Shown here piece after piece: positions 1 through 8,227 of a stretch of DNA of 12,171 bases. The stretch spans positions 1 to 12,171 of the forward strand of contig NWUY0303913807.1 of the NCBI GenBank assembly GCA_004151065.3. Direction: 5' to 3'. The notes beneath the pieces are model-generated. The model searched no databases. It was not told where the DNA came from and saw nothing but the letters and a program-made list of their open reading frames with translations. Made by a program: the position numbers and the translations under genes. Numbering within the stretch: the stretch's first letter is position 1; every line of letters starts with the position of its first letter. Source of the stretch: Larix sibirica. Taxonomy: Eukaryota; Streptophyta; Pinopsida; Pinales; Pinaceae.

Positions 1-1080
1 AATAGAGTCTTAATAACCTGCCACCACTCCATTTAATCTTGAAAATAGCATTAAGATAGAAGTTTTAGTTTATCACTTTGTCCGAACTACACATATATAA
101 TGGTAACTAAGGCGTGTAATTGCAACCTATTGGCGGTTTGATTGTTGTCTTTTAGATGGGAACTGTTGATTTCTTTTACATCTTCCGACCAGTGATGAAC
201 CAATACCTATTTTCCAGGCCATACCTCATATACCTCATTCAACTGTCTCATGAGCATGCATACATCAAGAACTCCACATAACTACTATGAAGAAGAAGTC
301 GCATGCATTTACACTTCAAGAAAACTAATTTTAGAAATTTAAAACTAGCACACATGCCCATCATATTTAGCAGTTCAAATTAATATTTCAATCTTGGTAT
401 GAGTGGTGCGTGTCACCTCATCATTTTAAATTGTTGTCTGCATGCATAGCATAACCGTAAATGCCATTTAAAGTCCATGTGTGATTGGAGAAAATATGCA
501 ATTGGCCCCAACTACGACCTCTGGTTGTGGAATCGACAGATGAGGGAGGTGTTCACTTTTTCTTCATATGCCACGGTCTCTGATTATTAATTTGATTTGA
601 CTTTTTCTTCAGTTTGGAGATTTCAGGCCTTCGTTTTTCTCTTTACACGCCACAACGCATAGGTATCGAGAGTTTTTTGGGCTCTTTAAACTCATTGTTT
701 TTTGACACGTATAATCTGCATGTTCCATTAAGGCAGTTGTTTCTTTATAACGTTGGTGTATTCACTGCTAGCATTGTGGTCTATGTATTCTCCTGTAGTG
801 TGCCTTGGCAGTAAGATGCAACTTCCGTGGTTGATCGTGAGGATGTGCAGTGACCACGTCCCATTGAGGTTGAGAGCTCCCACAATTAACATGTTCTTAG
901 TGTGATTAGGGTGCTCTACATGGATGGATTGTGTACTACCAATTGATCCCAAAACCATGATTTAAGCAGTCTCTACAGAGCTACTTTGTTGAAGATTTCA
1001 AAAGCATTAGCCGCAATGGAAAGGTTTGCAAACATTGGATTTGTAACGTGTCTGTTGGCATTATTGTCTCTAACGAAATC

Positions 1081-1850
1081 AATTTACACATCTGTCGATG
1101 ACACCCCGAAGTGCTTTGAATCTCAATCTTCTCTGATCTGTTCATCACAATCATACGATGTAATATTTGGTTCAAGGTCAAAGGCAGTTTTACCCTTGTT
1201 GGAATTACTGAAGAAGCAAAAATTAGTTTATCCTTGTGCCATATAAAGTACAGTTGAACCGTTCTTTGATAGAATTTTATCCAACTCAGATGTTGCTTGC
1301 ACAACATTGGTCTGTGGAAAATTTTCTCCCCAGTGCGCAAGCCAGCCTGTATAGAACTTCGATGCAAGAACAAGAGATTTCTTTGGCGCATTATACTTCT
1401 TATGCAATAAAAAAAATTGGCCATGGATCTTCATCTGTTGAAAAATCTATAGCTAAATACACATCACTACCAACAGTGTACCATTGTCCAAGTGTCCTAC
1501 AGCACCGTCATCTGTTGTGTACAGGATAACATCATCTCTCAAATGTGACATGGCCAGTCTCACTGGGTATTGAAGATAGTCTTCGTCATCTCCCAAAAGA
1601 TCCATACATCCATATTCGTTCTTAACCTTAACCATTATGATGGGCCCTCCACTAATGTAAAGGAGTGGAACAATTTTGGGAAATAAAATCCCCCACCACC
1701 TTTTGACCAATTGAAGGAAAGTTGGGTTGGATGATCTCAATTTGACAACTAGTTGTTGAGTAAAGTAACCATGCAGGAAACCCCCTTAAATCCCCATTAT
1801 GCACAAACATATGGCTCAAGCACAAGTTCTTTACTCATAACCTCCATATT
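1081..1850 (-). pseudogene. BGAL17-like GH35 beta-galactosidase fragment, copy A (broken)
   Basis: Glycoside hydrolase family 35 enzymes remove terminal beta-galactose residues; plant members act mainly in the wall, apoplast or vacuole. Reading the minus strand across several frameshifts gives family landmarks in the right order: LVLEPYVCA (the LRPGPYxCAEW region), GFPAWLL, VVKLRSSNPTFLQLVKRWW, GGPIIMVKVKNEYG with the acid/base Glu at 1615-1617, DDVILYTTDDGA, ASKFYTGWLAHWGEN, LDKILSKNGSTVLYM, TNFCFFSN and a final ALRGV-like segment near 1100. The pattern fits the plant subgroup typified by Arabidopsis BGAL17, which resembles animal GLB1. The nucleophile motif, normally SEFYTGW, reads SKFYTGW: the Glu codon is AAG at 1357-1359. 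About 250 codons run without an intron, unlike intron-rich plant GH35 genes, so a retrocopy is likely. Frameshifts, stops and the missing C-terminal region make it non-functional. Confidence 0.85.
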
Positions 1851-2140
1851 CCCTGTTTCAGAAGCTTCTAGGCTTTGATCTTCTTTAGAGCAGCCAATTT
1901 GGAGAGGGTGCAACTCTCTCCAAGTCTTCATCTCTATTATAGCACACTCACAAGTAGAGGTAAGTGTTGTAAGCCATGATTTACCAAATGAATATAGGAG
2001 GACAGTGAAACTAAGCAGTTGTGTAGGGATAGAATCTTCAATAGGAGAGGTATCCAACACAAGAAATATCGGAGTTTTACCAACTAAACTTCTATCTGCA
2101 GTCAGATCATAGAATGAAAGCCAATGCAACAGAATAGTAT

Positions 2141-2413
2141 CTATACCCCCTTCATGGTTGCAGTAGAGTCTTTCTGAATAATAGGATCAACTAAAAGGGG
2201 AAGGGGTGCAACCTCTAATATAGTTATACAGTTACCGCTTCTTTCTGCTACTAGATCATTCGCAGAATTAGCTTTTTCTGGAAAAACTGCTTCGAAACAA
2301 GCAGCAACAAGATAGGCATTGCTTGCATCCTTTGTACCAATACAATTAGACTGTAGGCCCGACAGACAAGCATCTTTATAAATCTCTTCAATGTTTGCAA
2401 TGTTATAGATACT
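2141..2413 (-). pseudogene. Unidentified 90-codon open frame upstream of the BGAL fragment, copy A
   Basis: The minus strand is open for 90 codons with no initiator ATG at its start, beginning SIYNIANIEEIYKDACLSG and ending DPIIQKDSTATMKGV before a TAG at 2141-2143. Copy B carries the same frame from about 8635 downwards (SIYNSANIEEIYKDAYLSG) but breaks after VAWLE. Beyond the stop, copy B reads on as RYYSVALASIL, so the TAG here seems to come from a small insertion. The upstream end also looks continuous with protein in another frame (IPWAGHINDM in copy B). The composition looks like a real, mainly helical protein, and it does not match any GH35 region I know. I cannot name the family. It may be part of another gene fused to or lying beside the beta-galactosidase retrocopy. 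Confidence 0.5.
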
Positions 2414-2504
2414 GAAGGATCCATGTCATTAATATGGCTAGCCCAATGGAATCTTATTGGCCTTTAACCCTGAAATTGTTGTGGAGTTATTTCAGGGGTT
2501 AACA

Positions 2505-3437
2505 AATAGCAGCTCAAGGGGATGAGAATCTCTATGTTTGAAAACTGTAAATGATATTCTGTGATAATTCCAAAAAAACATAGCAATAGACCCTTGTACC
2601 TGTGTGGAAGAAATGGCCCTGCAAGCTAACTTGTGATACCAAAGCCTGTTCAATGGGCAATGGAATCAAAACAATATGGGCCCCCCGATTGATCGGCTAA
2701 AAATGGGGGCTCATCGAGCACTGCTCCCTGTAACACCAACCATGTACACTCCTTATAGTAAATGTGTCGAAGTCGACACAAGGGAGAGAGTCACTTAGTC
2801 AGATGTCAATAATGTAAACACCTTCCAAGTGCAAAGGAAACCCACCAATAATGTTAATGGATCCTAAGGTACGAGCACAACCTGTCGTTGTGAAAGATGT
2901 TCTTGAAGTCGAACAATGAAAAGGACCATTCAATCAAGGCCCAATAATGCTCAGCTTTGTCGAATGTGAAATAACCGCCAATGAAGCTAATGGCCATCAA
3001 GGTGCTCTACTTCTAGATCATCTGCAGATAATGTGTCAAAGTCGATGCAAGATGATATGCTGAAAAGAAGAGCAATGATGAAACTCTTCCCTCAGCGTGA
3101 AGTGATAACTCAAGAATATATAAGATGTGTGGGTGGTACCATGTCCCTATTGCTGGGTGAGGGGGACAACTGACTCAAAGCAAAAGACTCGATGATAAGC
3201 AATGAAGAGACAAGACATAAGATGACTAAAAAAATCTCCTATGCATCTTTAAATCTACCCATCCTAAAGGCTCAATGCTTCATAATATGAGCAAATGAAA
3301 CCCTCATCTAGGCACACTCTAATGATGAGACACAAAGGCTGAGGATATGTAAGGTAAGACACTTAGCATTTGACCTAAGAATAGCAACATGGAAAGCCAC
3401 TATGTTATGAAAGGAAAAAACCTACAACTTCACAAGA
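2505..3437. other. Gene-poor spacer left of the retrotransposon remnant
   Basis: Apart from the small 47-codon frame, I see no gene, RNA or LTR here. A partner LTR matching 5455-6206 was looked for by eye and not found, so the 3' part of the retrotransposon seems lost or decayed beyond recognition. Several short motifs recur ('gtcgaagtcgac' near 2767, 'gtcaaagtcgatgcaag' near 3034), hinting at old local duplication. Confidence 0.5.
2854..2997 (-). CDS. Small 47-codon open frame, unidentified, probably transposon remnant
   Basis: An ATG-initiated minus-strand frame begins MAISFIGGYFTFDKAEHYW and ends CSYLRIH before TAA. It lies in the gene-poor stretch between repeat copy A and the retrotransposon. 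A nearby stretch (about 2780-2850) shows loose similarity in plus-strand wording to 3700-3775 ('caataatgtaaacaccttcc' against 'caatatagtcaaccttccag'), which suggests the whole 2505-3645 interval may be older retroelement sequence. I recognise no domain and would not treat it as an expressed gene. Confidence 0.2.
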   Translation of the reverse strand: MAISFIGGYFTFDKAEHYWALIEWSFSLFDFKNIFHNDRLCSYLRIH

Positions 3438-3490
3438 CACAACCACATGATGATATAAGAAGGCACGACCACATGATGATATAAGAAGGC
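3438..3490. repeat. 26-bp tandem repeat, two units
   Basis: A 26-bp unit containing 'accacatgatgatataag' occurs twice back to back with one base difference (cacaacc against cacgacc). It has no evident function and is probably replication slippage in decayed sequence. Confidence 0.85.
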
Positions 3491-3645
3491 AGAAATCAAC
3501 AACTCTTTGCTAAAGCTGAAAGTAAAATAATTGAATGGAAAGACAATACAAATATAAAAGGTGAATCGTTGTCCAAAAACATAAGGGAAATATAAAAACG
3601 ACATGTGGAAAGGAAAGACAACTACCCCTAAAACTTTTTCTTTTT

Positions 3646-5030
3646 TTACTTCAAAGATACCAAGATCAAATCAACATACCCAAAAGACCAATGTAACCAT
3701 GCAGCTAGGTGATCAATCAGACGGAAAAGATCAATATAGTCAACCTTCCAGTGCAACCAACCGTGAAATCTCATATGTTGGAAAGATGCCCTCATGTACT
3801 TGCTAGCGAAGGCATAACTGAAGGGTGTTGGTTGGAATTTGAAACATGGTACTTCGACAGTAATAAACATGAATGCATGAGAGTTGAAACTCTTTGAATC
3901 TACATGTTGAAACACTTCCATCATCCTGAGCTCAACTGGATCACGATAAACCCTGATATCCAAGCACTGACCAGTCAAGGAATCATCATGAAGAACAAGT
4001 TCTGGTTGCAGGATCATCGGCAAAGTGTAAGGGGCACCATCGTTTGGTTGAACCAAACGTGGGCCCTCCTGTTGTAATGGTATCTGATCAACCTATTCCA
4101 CCACTGGGATGGGTACAGATGACGTTTCATGTTGATCCAATCCTACTTGGTTGACTTGTGGTTCTTCCTCTTGTAATTTATCATCTTCATTGGAAGGAAC
4201 TAATGAACACTCTTGAGTATTCAAATCTTCACCTTCATCTTCTTGGACCTCTGCATGTGACTCAAGTGGCACAGCTATTGGTTCTAGGTCATCTAAACCT
4301 AAGCCACCATCATCCTGCTCATCTCTGGGACCATGATACAATGCAAGTTGTGGTTCATCTTTAGTAACAAGGATTTCCTACACTGATATAACAACCAATG
4401 GTTGAAAATCATGGATTGAAAGGAAACCATAGGCTGCGAGAAAATGTCTTTCTAACTTGATAGCAGCAACTTGGGCCTCCTCCAGATTTTGAGGTTCCTT
4501 ACTCCTGAGAAAAATACCAAAAATTCCATCAAATGCCTCAAGATAACAAATCAAAGGAACATTATGCCTTATATAGTAGTAGGAATTTTATAATAATGTT
4601 TAGAAAAGCGAGCATTAAAATTAGTAATAGTCTCATCCCCATTCTTTTTAATATTATCAAAAGCATTAATGAAGGACAAATTGTTTGGTTTATCCACCCA
4701 TCTTTCAATGAACTTCTCTTGGAACGACTCCCATCCATCAATTGAGGCATCAGGAAAGGACTTGTACCATGTTTGTGCCTCCCCCTCAAGGGTCGACACA
4801 AACATCCTCATCATCACTTCTTCATGTTCCATGCCAAAATCATCCACCATTGTTAAAAAATCAACCAAGTGATCCTTAGCCAATACTCCAAACTTCCCCG
4901 GGAACCGAGAAAAGCATTTAAGATAGTCACTGCAAGGAAGTCATGGCAACAATCTGGGAATGCAACAAAACTCAGTGGGTCAAAAGCAGAGAATCTCCAC
5001 CCTGCTCATGGCCTCACAGTTGCAGCCATA
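3646..5030 (-). pseudogene. Decayed retrotransposon gag
   Basis: Gag is the structural protein that packages element RNA into virus-like particles. An ATG at 5030-5028 (MAATVRP then a stop) begins a region typical of plant gypsy gag leaders. After a frameshift the minus strand reads FSRFPGKFGVLAKDHLVDFL and then the core Retrotrans_gag signature: MEHEEVMMRMFVSTLEGEAQ, WYKSFP, GWESFQEKFIERW, NNLSFINAFDNIKKN and ETITNFNARF, in 4883-4569. Past a stop it resumes as YLEAFDGIFGIFLRSKEPQN and EEAQVAAIKLERHFLAAYG near 4540-4430. A strongly acidic segment then fills 4341-4093, and a last open stretch runs 4056-3646 (LILQ-type sequence and YIDLFRLIDHLAAW). No CCHC zinc knuckle is seen. Several stops and frameshifts mean it is not functional. 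Confidence 0.85.
4093..4341 (-). other. Acidic C-terminal segment of gag, still open
   Basis: The 82-codon frame is rich in Asp, Glu and Gln (for example RDEQDDGGLGLDDLEPIAVP and DDKLQEEEPQVNQ) and has no stop. It follows the gag core in the matching order and strand. It is probably a disordered linker after gag, not a separate gene. Confidence 0.5.
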
Positions 5031-5376
5031 TTGTTAATTTGAGATTGGAACAAGCACAGATGCTACCATAATACTAGCTTGAGTTGAAAATAAAATCAAA
5101 GATGAAGGCGTTGAGGTTAGACTCACCACAGTGCTTGTTAAAAGAACCTACTGAAAACTTAGTATGCTTACCAACTTAGGGAGATTTCTTGGTGGAAGTA
5201 TAGTCTTGTTTCCAAAAAGATGTTAAGGTTTGCTCAAACTCGGAAATAGAACTTGCGAGGGAATCGAAACCGGATGATCTTCTTGTGTAAGTTCCCCTGT
5301 GGAGTCATCCTTGAATCCTGTCAAATCGTCGGGTGAGTTAAAAAGAGTATATCAATCAAAATCAAAATACACCAAT

Positions 5377-5448
5377 GGCGTTGTAGTATAGTGGTGAGTA
5401 TTCTCGCCTGTCACGCAGGTAACCCGAGTTTGATCCCCAACAACAACG
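5377..5448 (+). tRNA. Full-length tRNA-Asp(GTC)-like sequence, degenerate, part of the retrotransposon primer site
   Basis: The 72-nt segment aligns without gaps to plant nuclear tRNA-Asp. It has a GTC anticodon at 5410-5412 in the loop CTGTCAC, the D-arm sequence 'tagtatagtggt', and a T-arm around 'gagtttgatcc'. Most differences from the usual plant tRNA are G-to-A or C-to-T. They damage the acceptor stem (two mismatches against CAACAAC), the anticodon stem (one mismatch) and the invariant C of the B box (T at 5431), so a working tRNA gene is unlikely. Right after the discriminator G at 5448 come CCA at 5449-5451, which plant nuclear genes do not encode. With the LTR end 3 nt away, this looks like a reverse-transcribed mature primer tRNA, not a chance neighbour. 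Confidence 0.85.
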
Positions 5449-5451
5449 CCA
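5434..5451 (-). other. Primer-binding site for tRNA-Asp
   Basis: On the minus strand the 18 nt begin TGGCGTTGTTGTTGGGG, complementary to the last 18 nt of this tRNA-Asp-like sequence including CCA. It starts 3 nt after the LTR end at 5455. A usual plant gypsy site would be TGGCGCCGTTGCCGGGG; the changes here are transitions. The site does not stop where primer sites usually stop: the complement of the rest of the tRNA follows. Confidence 0.85.
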
Positions 5452-5663
5452 AATTGTTAGCACACTTTTTCACCCCTTAGTCAGATTTGATATAAGTTTA
5501 GATCAGCGATGAAAAGCAACTAATTTAAGAAGAGAATGCCCCAAAGTGTCACGGGCAAACCTCCTCTCCATTCGGGCTGGTGCATGCCAACCTCAGGGGG
5601 GTCCCTAGGTACTGGGCTACTGATTTGTACCTGATCTTCTGCAAAACACACAAAAAACAGCAG

Positions 5664-5727
5664 CAAATTTGCTTTGGACAGCGTGTATACACTGCCAAAT
5701 TTGCTTTGGACAGCGTGTATACACTGC
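5664..5727. repeat. 32-bp tandem duplication with a palindromic core inside the LTR
   Basis: Two identical 32-bp units (5664-5695 and 5696-5727) each contain 'cagcgtgtatacactg', whose inner ten bases GTGTATACAC form a perfect palindrome. It could be a simple slippage product or a duplicated regulatory motif in the element's transcribed leader. No binding factor is identified. Confidence 0.9.
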
Positions 5728-6100
5728 CAAAAGCCCTTAGAACAAAATTTGAGTAGACTTTCTTGGTCAAATCCTGCAGGGTTAGCATGAGAAGATGAGA
5801 AAAAATAGAAAGAATACCTATTGAAAGATCGAAATTTAATCATGACAATGGCCTATGAACTACTAATCGATGAGCAAAATGAAACACCATACCAACAAAA
5901 AGGGATGTTTGAAGAAAACACAGCACTTCTTTATCAAAAGTCTTGCCAAAGGGTTGATTGTGCCAGGATGGACATGTCCAAAACCGGTACAATGATTATC
6001 CTCGCTCAAAGGAATAATAGATAGTCTAAGAGAGAAAAAATAAAGGTGACTGTCGTTGGTGCAAAGAAAATCTGACCATTTACAATGAGTCTTCAACATC

Positions 6101-6110
6101 ATTTTATAGC
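6101..6110 (-). promoter_or_regulatory. Probable LTR TATA box
   Basis: The minus strand reads GCTATAAAAT, a close match to the plant TATA consensus. It lies about 100 bp downstream of the proposed LTR start and would place transcription start near 6070, with transcription running leftward through the primer-binding site and gag. This is inferred from the motif and its position only. Confidence 0.5.
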
Positions 6111-7308
6111 CTCCGATTGACCTAAGCCAATGCGCCCTCCGTGAATGCATGTGCAAGCTCTTTTTCGTAAACTCTAACCAAAATACTGTTCAGTGTTTTA
6201 CTAGCAGCAAATAGAGTCTTAATAACCTGCCACCACTCCATTTAATCTTGAAAATAGCATTAAGATAGAAGTTTTAGTTTATCACTTTGTCCAAGCTACA
6301 AGTATAGAATGGTAACTAAGGCGTGTAATTGCAACCTATTGGCAGTTTGACTGCTGTCTTTTTAGATGGGAACTGTTGATTTCTTTTACATCTTCCGGCC
6401 AGTAATGAACCAATACCTATTTTCCAGGGCGTACCTCATATACCTCGTTCAACTGTCTCATGAGCATGCATACATCAAGAACTCCACAAACTACTTTGAA
6501 GAAGAAGTCGCATGCATTTATACACTTCAAGAAAACTAATTTTAGAAATTTAAAACTAGCACACATGCCCACCATATTTAGCAGTTCGACTTAATATTTT
6601 GGTCTTGGTATGAGCGGTGCGTGTCACCTCATCATTTTAAATTGTTGACTGCATGTACAGCATACCCGTAAATGCCGCTTAAAGTCCACGTGTGATTGGG
6701 GAAAATATGCAATTGGCCCCAACTACGACCTCTGGCTGTGCAATCGACAGATGAGGGAGGTGTTGACTTTTTCTTCATATGCCACGGCCTCTGATTATTA
6801 ATTTGATTTGGCTTTTTAAAGGAGTCTACGGTTTGGAGATTTCATGCCTTCGTTATTCTCTTTACACGCCACAACGTGAGAGCTGTTTGGGCTCTATAAA
6901 CTCCTTGTTTTTTGACACATATAGTCTACATGTTCCATTAAGGCGGTTGTTTCTTTATAACGCTAGTGTAATCACTGCTAGCACTGTTGTCTGCTTATTC
7001 TCCTGTAGCATGCCTTGGCAGTTAAGATGTGACTTCCATGGTTGATCGTGAGGATGCACAGTGACCACGTCCCGTTGAGGTTGAGAGCTTCCACAATTAA
7101 CATGTTCTTAGCTTGATTAGGGCGCTACCAATTGATACCAAATAACGTGGATGGATTGTGTACCACCAATTGATCCCAAAACCATGATTTAAGCAGTCTC
7201 TACAGATCTACTTTGTTGAAGATTTCAAAAGCATCAGCCGCAATGGAAAGGTTTGCAAACATTGGATTTGTAACGTGTCTGCTGACATCACTGTCACTAA
7301 CGAAATCA

Positions 7309-8055
7309 ATTTACACATCTGCCAATGACACCACGAAGTGCTTTGAATCTCCATCTTCTCTGATCGGTGCATCACAATCATTCGATGTAATATCTGGTTC
7401 AGGGTCAGAGGCAGTTTTACCCTTGTCAGAATTACTGAAGAAGCCAAAATTTGTTTATCCGTGTCCCATATAAATTACAGCTGAACCATTCTTTGATAGA
7501 ATTTTATCCAACTCAGATGCTGCTTGCACAGCATTGGTCTGTGCAAAATTCTCTCCCCAGTGCGTAAGCCAGCCTGTATAGAACTCCAATGCAAGAACAG
7601 GAGATTTCCCTGGAGTATTATACTTCTTATGCAATGCAAAAAATTGTCCATGGATCTTTATGTATTGAGAAATCTACAGCTGAATACACATCACTACCAA
7701 CATGTGTACCATTGTTCTAGTGTCCTACAGCCCCATCATCTGTTGTGTACAGGATAACATCATCTCTCAAATGTGACCTGGCCAGTCTCACTGGGTATTG
7801 AAGATAGTCTTTGTCATCTCCCAAAAGATCCATATTCATTCTTAACCTGAACCATTATGATGGGCCCTTCACTACTGTAAAAGAGTGGAACAATTTTGGC
7901 AAATAAAATCCCCCACCACCTTTTGACCAATTGAAGGAAAGCTGGGTTGGATGATCTCAACTTGACAGCTGGTTGCTGAGTCAGGTAACCATGCAGGAAA
8001 CCCCCTTCAATCCCCATTCTGCACAAACATATGGCTCGAGCACAAGTTCTTTACT
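7309..8055 (-). pseudogene. BGAL17-like GH35 beta-galactosidase fragment, copy B (broken)
   Basis: This is the counterpart of the fragment in copy A, again on the minus strand and intron-free. Landmarks in order: LVLEPYVCAEW near 8015-8050, PAVKLRSSNPAFLQLVKRWW, GPIIMVQVKNEYGS with the acid/base Glu codon at 7835-7837, DDKDYL, DDVILYTTDDGA, VYSAVDFS, an ALHKKYNTPGKSPVLA stretch, LEFYTGWLTHWGEN with the nucleophile Glu at 7584-7586, LDKILSKNGSAVIYM, TNFGFFSN, CDAPIREDGD and FKALRGVIGRC. Both catalytic glutamates survive, but an extra G after NEYGS, a one-base loss before the GFPAWL region and stops near the HG-TNFGF junction break the frame. No beta-galactosidase C-terminal domain can be read below 7309. 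It is assigned with confidence to GH35 and with good but not certain confidence to the BGAL17 subgroup. Confidence 0.87.
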
Positions 8056-8227
8056 CATTACCTCCATATTCCCTGTTTCAGAGGCTCTGATCTTCTTCAG
8101 AGCAGTCAATTTGGAGAGGGTGCAACTCTCTCTAAGTCTTCATCTCTATTACAGCACACTCACAAGCAGAGGTAAGTGCTATAAGCTATGATTTACCAAA
8201 TGAATCTAGGAGGACAGTGACACCAAG

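Larger units (their letters stand above)
1..2504. repeat. Direct repeat copy A (~2.5 kb), left copy
   Basis: This block matches 6210-8722 base for base over long stretches, in the same orientation. The first 60 bases are identical to 6210-6269, and similarity runs to the shared sequence around 'ttatttcaggg' at 2488-2498, ending near 2504. Most differences are single-base transitions, with a few small indels such as 8 extra bases near 1603-1610 in this copy. Similarity starts at base 1 of the window, so the true left end of the copy may lie outside. It contains the beta-galactosidase fragment and an unidentified reading frame, both on the minus strand. The part below about 1080 holds no gene I recognise; its short open frames are not conserved as protein between the copies. 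Confidence 0.95.
3646..6206 (-). mobile_element. Partial LTR retrotransposon (Ty3/gypsy-like), minus strand, 5' half only
   Basis: Read on the minus strand the order is LTR (6206-5455), 3-nt spacer, primer-binding site (5451-5434) merged with a full tRNA-Asp complement (to 5377), an untranslated leader of about 350 nt, and a decayed gag running from an ATG at 5030 to about 3646. I see no protease, reverse transcriptase, RNase H, integrase or second LTR. A tRNA-Asp primer and this gag type are usual in plant Ty3/gypsy elements. The element is therefore either truncated or a non-autonomous derivative. It ends next to repeat copy B, within a few bases of the duplicated block. Confidence 0.8.
5455..6206 (-). 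repeat. Long terminal repeat (5' LTR of the minus-strand element)
   Basis: On the plus strand the segment starts TGTTAGCAC and ends ACTAGCA, so it has TG...CA ends. The terminal inverted sequences TGTTAGCA and TGCTAGTA agree at 6 of 8 positions. The inner end lies 3 nt from a tRNA-Asp primer-binding site, which fixes it well. The outer end is less certain: a CA also occurs at 6208-6209. A minus-strand TATA box lies about 100 bp inside the outer end, as expected for U3. The LTR contains a 32-bp tandem duplication. No second LTR is present in the window to confirm the borders. Confidence 0.7.

Noticed and set aside
981-1424. 147-codon minus-strand open frame
   Set aside because: It is the longest frame in the window but mostly runs in a shifted frame over the beta-galactosidase fragment; the recognisable GH35 residues lie in the other frames, and its counterpart in copy B is shorter.
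5377-5448. A functional independent nuclear tRNA-Asp gene
   Set aside because: The stems are mismatched, the B-box C is changed to T, CCA is encoded, and the LTR end lies 3 nt away; a copied primer explains these together. A tRNA scan score would decide.
5520-5843. Overlapping minus-strand frames of 107 and 79 codons
   Set aside because: They lie wholly inside the LTR and include the translated 32-bp tandem duplication; LTRs do not usually encode protein.
5455-6209. Alternative outer LTR end at 6209 with target duplication 'aatag'
   Set aside because: A CA at 6208-6209 is possible, but ending at 6206 gives the better inverted match (TGCTAGTA against TGTTAGCA). Kept as uncertainty, not as a separate feature.
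614-7045. Similar plus-strand frames at 614-814 and 6779-7045
   Set aside because: They resemble each other only because they lie in the duplicated block; lengths and frames differ by indels and there is no recognisable domain.
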